64,000 nucleotides of DNA. Origin: Maniola hyperantus (Eukaryota > Arthropoda > Insecta > Lepidoptera > Nymphalidae). Position 1 is the stretch's first letter. Each line of letters begins with the position of its first letter. The stretch spans positions 521,001 through 585,000 of the forward strand of contig NC_048545.1 of assembly GCF_902806685.2 (NCBI RefSeq), read 5' to 3'. This document shows positions 60,417 through 64,000 of the stretch, piece by piece. Below the pieces are notes generated by a model. That model saw only the letters and a list, made by a program, of their open reading frames with translations, made no database searches and was not told the DNA's origin. A program made the translations under genes and the position numbers.

Positions 60417-60512
60417 TTTTTTTTTTTCATTTTCATTTATTTTATAATCTGACTGAAATTGCTACTATTGTGGGCGAATACCAAAGATCTGGATCCATAG
60501 TACAGATAGATC

Positions 60513-60518
60513 AATAAA
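60513..60518 (+). promoter_or_regulatory. Epg5: Candidate EPG5 polyadenylation signal
   Basis: AATAAA about 100 bp after the stop codon, the first such hexamer downstream. Confidence 0.55.
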
Positions 60519-60569
60519 TACTGAACGTTTTGAGCTCTTTATGAAAAAACGTTTTAAGTAGAAACACAT

Positions 60570-60900
60570 TTTTGGTTCCGTACCTCAAAAGAAACTCTTA
60601 TAGGATCACTTCGTTGTGTGTCTGTCTGTCTATTCCGGGGAATCAAAATCTAGTGTTCTTCTGGTTGACCTAGTATCATGAAATTTAGTAGGTAGCACTG
60701 TGTCTTATAGCACAAGTAAAGGAAAAATCCGAAAACCGTGAATTTGAAAAATTAAGAACTTTTGTTCCCGAAATAATTAGTTAACTAAATCACATCAAGA
60801 TGGCGCTGACCGTCATTAACTTGCATGGAGATTTCTTGCACGATGGTGCGGAACCCGTCGTGTGCGAGTCCGACTCGCACTTGACCGGTTTGTTTGTTTG
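60570..60900 (+). repeat. GGTTCCGTACCTCAAAAG repeat, long copy
   Basis: A diverged long copy ending GACTCGCACTTGACCGGTTT, downstream of EPG5. Confidence 0.72.
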
Positions 60901-60962
60901 GTTACAGAACGACATATCTTTAAATTGCCTTTCTATGAGAGCTGAACTTTTTCTCAACCCAC

Positions 60963-61100
60963 AGATCTATAGAGCGCACTCTGACTTAGCTTAGACTTAA
61001 GACAAGAGCTAAAACGAGACAGAGCTATATCTCTCACATAAGTCTGTCTTGTTTTAACTTAATCTTAAGTCTGAGCAAAGTCAAAGTGCGCTCTATAGAT
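60963..61100. mobile_element. MITE, CTATAGAGCGCAC family (best copy)
   Basis: GATCTATAGAGCGCACTCTG to CAAAGTGCGCTCTATAGAT, with an inner AAAACGAGACAGAGCTATAT hairpin. Both ends are intact. Confidence 0.88.
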
Positions 61101-61344
61101 ATATAGATTGTCACACGCAGAGTTGATATTTTTTATAGTACACGTAGCATATAAGTTGAACATACTTAAGAATGTATGAATTGTACCTAAGAAAATAGTT
61201 CCAGAACTTTGTAGGAGTTCTAACTTCTAGGTATTTGAAATTATATAAAAGTCAGTTTTAGGTTTATGTAGGTTTTTTATTTTAGTCTAATTCAATAAAT
61301 AAATATTAGCGTGCTTAGAAGAATATTGCTAAAAAGTTATTTCG

Positions 61345-61382
<38 letters not shown>
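61345..61382. repeat. (AT)n microsatellite
   Basis: An uninterrupted AT dinucleotide run. Confidence 0.95.
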
Positions 61383-61383
<1 letters not shown>

Positions 61384-61384
61384 C

Positions 61385-61855
61385 ATCACAATACAGATCT
61401 TACGTCCTTTCATTTCGCATTATTGTAACGTCCACCACTTGCAGTTAATTTTCACAAACTATGTCAGCGAATACTAGTCTAATAAGCGATGTCGAAAATA
61501 GTGTTCAACTTATGTTTTTAAATAATCACTATATGTTGATATACAAATATTCATATATTGCCAGACAGAGAGAAACCAATAAGGACTCCTATCCATATTA
61601 CCAGTTATCAGGATTCCCATGAAATACATGTACTGTTATTTCATTTTCCTTCTTATAGCAATTCCTTTGTATTATGCGACGTTGCCGCTCTTATAGGAAC
61701 TTTCGTTTGCAGGTATTTCATAGATAGGTAGATATCTCATACCTATCATAAATTACTAGGTACCTACTACTTAGTTTACAAAAAAAATCAAATATTGGTA
61801 CTTAGTAGAGCAAATTAAAATCTACAGATCGTCAATTCTTGGAGTCTAGAGGCAG
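61385..61855. other. Intergenic AT-rich DNA
   Basis: No gene, RNA or repeat family recognised. Confidence 0.4.
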
Positions 61856-61859
61856 GGCA

Positions 61860-62285
61860 GAGAGCACCATATCAAAAAAATCAAAATCAAAATAAAAAAC
61901 CATTTATTTCACGTAGGCCAACGTGTGGCTCTTATGACATGTCAAGAATCTACCACCGGTTCGGAATGCTGATTCTGCTGAGAAGAGCCGGCAAGAAACT
62001 CAGCAGTTGCTCTTTTCAAAACAAAAAAGTTACAAGAAGTAGCTTAACTATCTTGTGGACAGCTGAAGCAAAGCCGAATAGAATAGACATATTTTTTATT
62101 CAGATAAACTTTTACAAGAGCTTTCGAATCGACAAATGAATCTACCACTGGTTCGGAATGGTGCTTACAATTCTACACACGTTAAGAAGGGCAGACAAAA
62201 GTAGCCCCATTTCCGACGGTGGCACCCGTTCACGAGCATGACGCATGATCCAGCCATTGCTTCATAGACTGATAATAATAGTGAA
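61860..62285 (-). repeat. Retroelement tail, CTACCACCGGTTCGGAATGC type
   Basis: It starts with AATCAAAATCAAAAT-type repeats and has CTACCACCGGTTCGGAATGC and GAAGAGCCGGCAAGAAACTC, a motif pair I associate with lepidopteran LINE/SINE tails. The CTACCACTGGTTCGGAATGG block occurs a second time at 62145, so the copy is partly duplicated. Confidence 0.6.
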
Positions 62286-62551
62286 AACCTATGTAGGTAC
62301 TTAAATAAAACAAATATTAAGATCAAACTAAACATTTATTAAACAAGTATCTTCTTTCCATAATTCTTTCAATGAAACAAACGCTTAATTATAATCAACG
62401 CTTATTGGTACTAAAATGACACCTACCTAATACTTACCTACTTAATCATTTAAAGCTAAACTGATAGCTACTATATGTCTTGGAAAATCAAAAGTTTCTT
62501 AAAAACCCAAGCCCACGCGGGCGAAGCTGTGGGTATCAGCTAGGACACTAA

Positions 62552-62977
62552 TAATACGGACGTCAGACATCATTCAGCATGAATGTTATAGGATAATCTG
62601 GCGTCCATATAAGGGTGCGTTTTCACTGACGCGGAGCTGGGTGGAGCGGAGAGGAGCGGACCGTGAATTAGCCAATCACAGTGCTCGAATGATGCGGAAT
62701 GGAGATTTCGAGCACGGTGATTGGCCAATTCACGGTCCGCTCCTCTCCGCTCCACCCAGCTCCGCGCTGCTCAGTGGAAACGCACCCTTATGTGTAAATG
62801 TTAAAAATTAAATCAAGTTTAATAGTAAAACAAGCACTATAATAGTGTAAACAGACAAAAAAATCACCAAATATGCCTTTATCAAAACACTAAATGAAAG
62901 AGCATGATAAAATAATAAATATACGGACGTCAATCAAGAGTTATATGACGATATAACTATAATCTGGCGTTCGTATT
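62552..62977. repeat. Two short TACGGACGTC...GGCGTCCATA inverted elements, one split by a MITE
   Basis: Elements at 62552-62610 and 62922-62977 start ATACGGACGTCA and end AATCTGGCGTYC with an AT-rich core. Related units lie at 63070-63180 and in the 63364-63895 repeat. Confidence 0.65.
62610..62790. mobile_element. MITE with TAAGGGTGCGTTTTCACTGA ends
   Basis: The ends TAAGGGTGCGTTTTCACTGA and CAGTGGAAACGCACCCTTA plus inner GGAGCGGAGAGGAGCGGACC arms make an almost perfect palindrome. Confidence 0.88.
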
Positions 62978-63363
62978 ATGAAAACACAGACAAACATCGA
63001 GCGCAACTACGGCACAAGAGCGCTTTGGAAGTCAACATGTGTGGCTCACCATTCTTGTACATATACAAATGCAAAAATCAACAACAACATTGGACGTCAG
63101 ATATCGAAATTTTCTAATATTTGGACGTCTAATAATACTGAGTGTGAATATTTTAGGGTATTCTTACGTCCGTATATCTATACTAATATTATAAAGCTGA
63201 AGAGTTGATTTGGTTAACGTGATAATATCAGGAAATATTAGATAGATTTCAAAAATTCTTTTTTAATTTCATAGCCTAATTCTTGAGGAATATTAGGTAT
63301 AGACTATTTTTTATTCCGATATTCCCACAGGATCGGGACTTACGCGGGTGAAACCGCGAGGTG

Positions 63364-63895
63364 CTGCTAATGGGTTATAAACCTACAAACGTACAATAAT
63401 CAACTTTAACAGTATTATTTACCTAAGTTATAAAACATAGCTTACAAAAAGTTAGATACAATTAAAACTAGTGTAATACGGATGCCAAATAACGCACGAT
63501 ACGCATATTTTAAGTAATTTAGCGTACATATCTAAGACAGAAAAGGTACTGCTAATGGGTTATAAACCTACAATAATCAACTTTAACAGTATTATTTACC
63601 TAAGTTATAAAACATAGCTTACAAAAAGTTAGATACAATTAAAACTAGTGTAATACGGATTTCAAATAACGCACGATACGCATATTTTAAGTAATTTAGC
63701 GTCCATATCTAAGACAGAAAAGTTACTGCTAATGGGTTATAAACCTACAATAATCAACTTTAACAGTATTATTTACCTAAGTTATAAAACATAGCTTACA
63801 AAAAGTTAGATACAATTAAAACTAGTGTAATACGGATGCCAAATAAATCACGATACGCATATTTTAAGTAATTTAGCGTCCATATCTAAGACAAA
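63364..63895 (+). repeat. About 180-bp tandem repeat, three copies
   Basis: CTGCTAATGGGTTATAAACC begins copies at 63364, 63549 and 63726. Each copy ends with the inverted element TAATACGGATGCC to GCGTCCATATCTAAGACA. Copies differ by an 8-bp insertion and a few substitutions. Confidence 0.93.
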
Positions 63896-64000
63896 TAATA
63901 ATTTATATATGTCAACTGACTACAAAACAAATAAATTTTTACATAATTTAACAAATATAGTCTCACACAAAAAGGATAAGTTAAGTAGGCAATAACTTAT

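Overview
The window looks like a stretch of a lepidopteran (butterfly or moth) genome. It is AT-rich and intron-rich. It is saturated with short dispersed repeats whose sequence I associate with Lepidoptera: the 'gatgcccgcgacttcgtc' retroelement ends, two tRNA-derived SINE families, jockey/CR1/RTE-like LINE 3' ends, and many small inverted-repeat elements. No prokaryotic features are present. Two assembly gaps (100 N at 6336-6435, 200 N at 10920-11119) interrupt the left third.

Layout. 1-11.1 kb: mostly AT-rich intergenic DNA with repeats, GC-rich islands (about 1.06-1.15, 6.44-6.52 and 6.81-7.03 kb) and a 1-kb imperfect palindrome ending exactly at the second gap. 11.1-17.4 kb, minus strand: three coding exons of a perilipin (Lsd-2-like), whose 3' part is lost in the gap. 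19.7-21.6 kb, plus strand: a complete two-exon MADF/BESS-type gene (254 aa). 22.7-60.4 kb, plus strand: one large gene that I identify as EPG5, the autophagosome-lysosome tethering factor. I assembled it by hand into 40 coding exons with consistent splice phases, 6,933 nt and 2,310 aa if one copy of exon 5 is used. 60.4-64 kb: downstream intergenic DNA with repeats and a small satellite-like cluster.

The three genes are not an operon and need not be functionally coupled. Perilipin coats lipid droplets. EPG5 promotes fusion of autophagosomes with late endosomes/lysosomes. The MADF/BESS protein is a probable DNA-binding regulator. Exons of EPG5 are strongly GC-rich (Ala/Arg/Leu codons), while introns are AT-rich and full of transposable-element debris, so splice signals are often flanked by repeats.

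The most unusual feature is EPG5 exon 5. It is present as eight near-identical 138-bp tandem copies, each 46 codons in frame and each carrying its own GTAAGT donor. Two other EPG5 exons (22 and 37) have degenerate or partial extra copies directly downstream, and a block after exon 13 is also tandemly duplicated. No wholly new defence or mobile system was found. Family assignments rest on remembered homologues and were not checked against a database.
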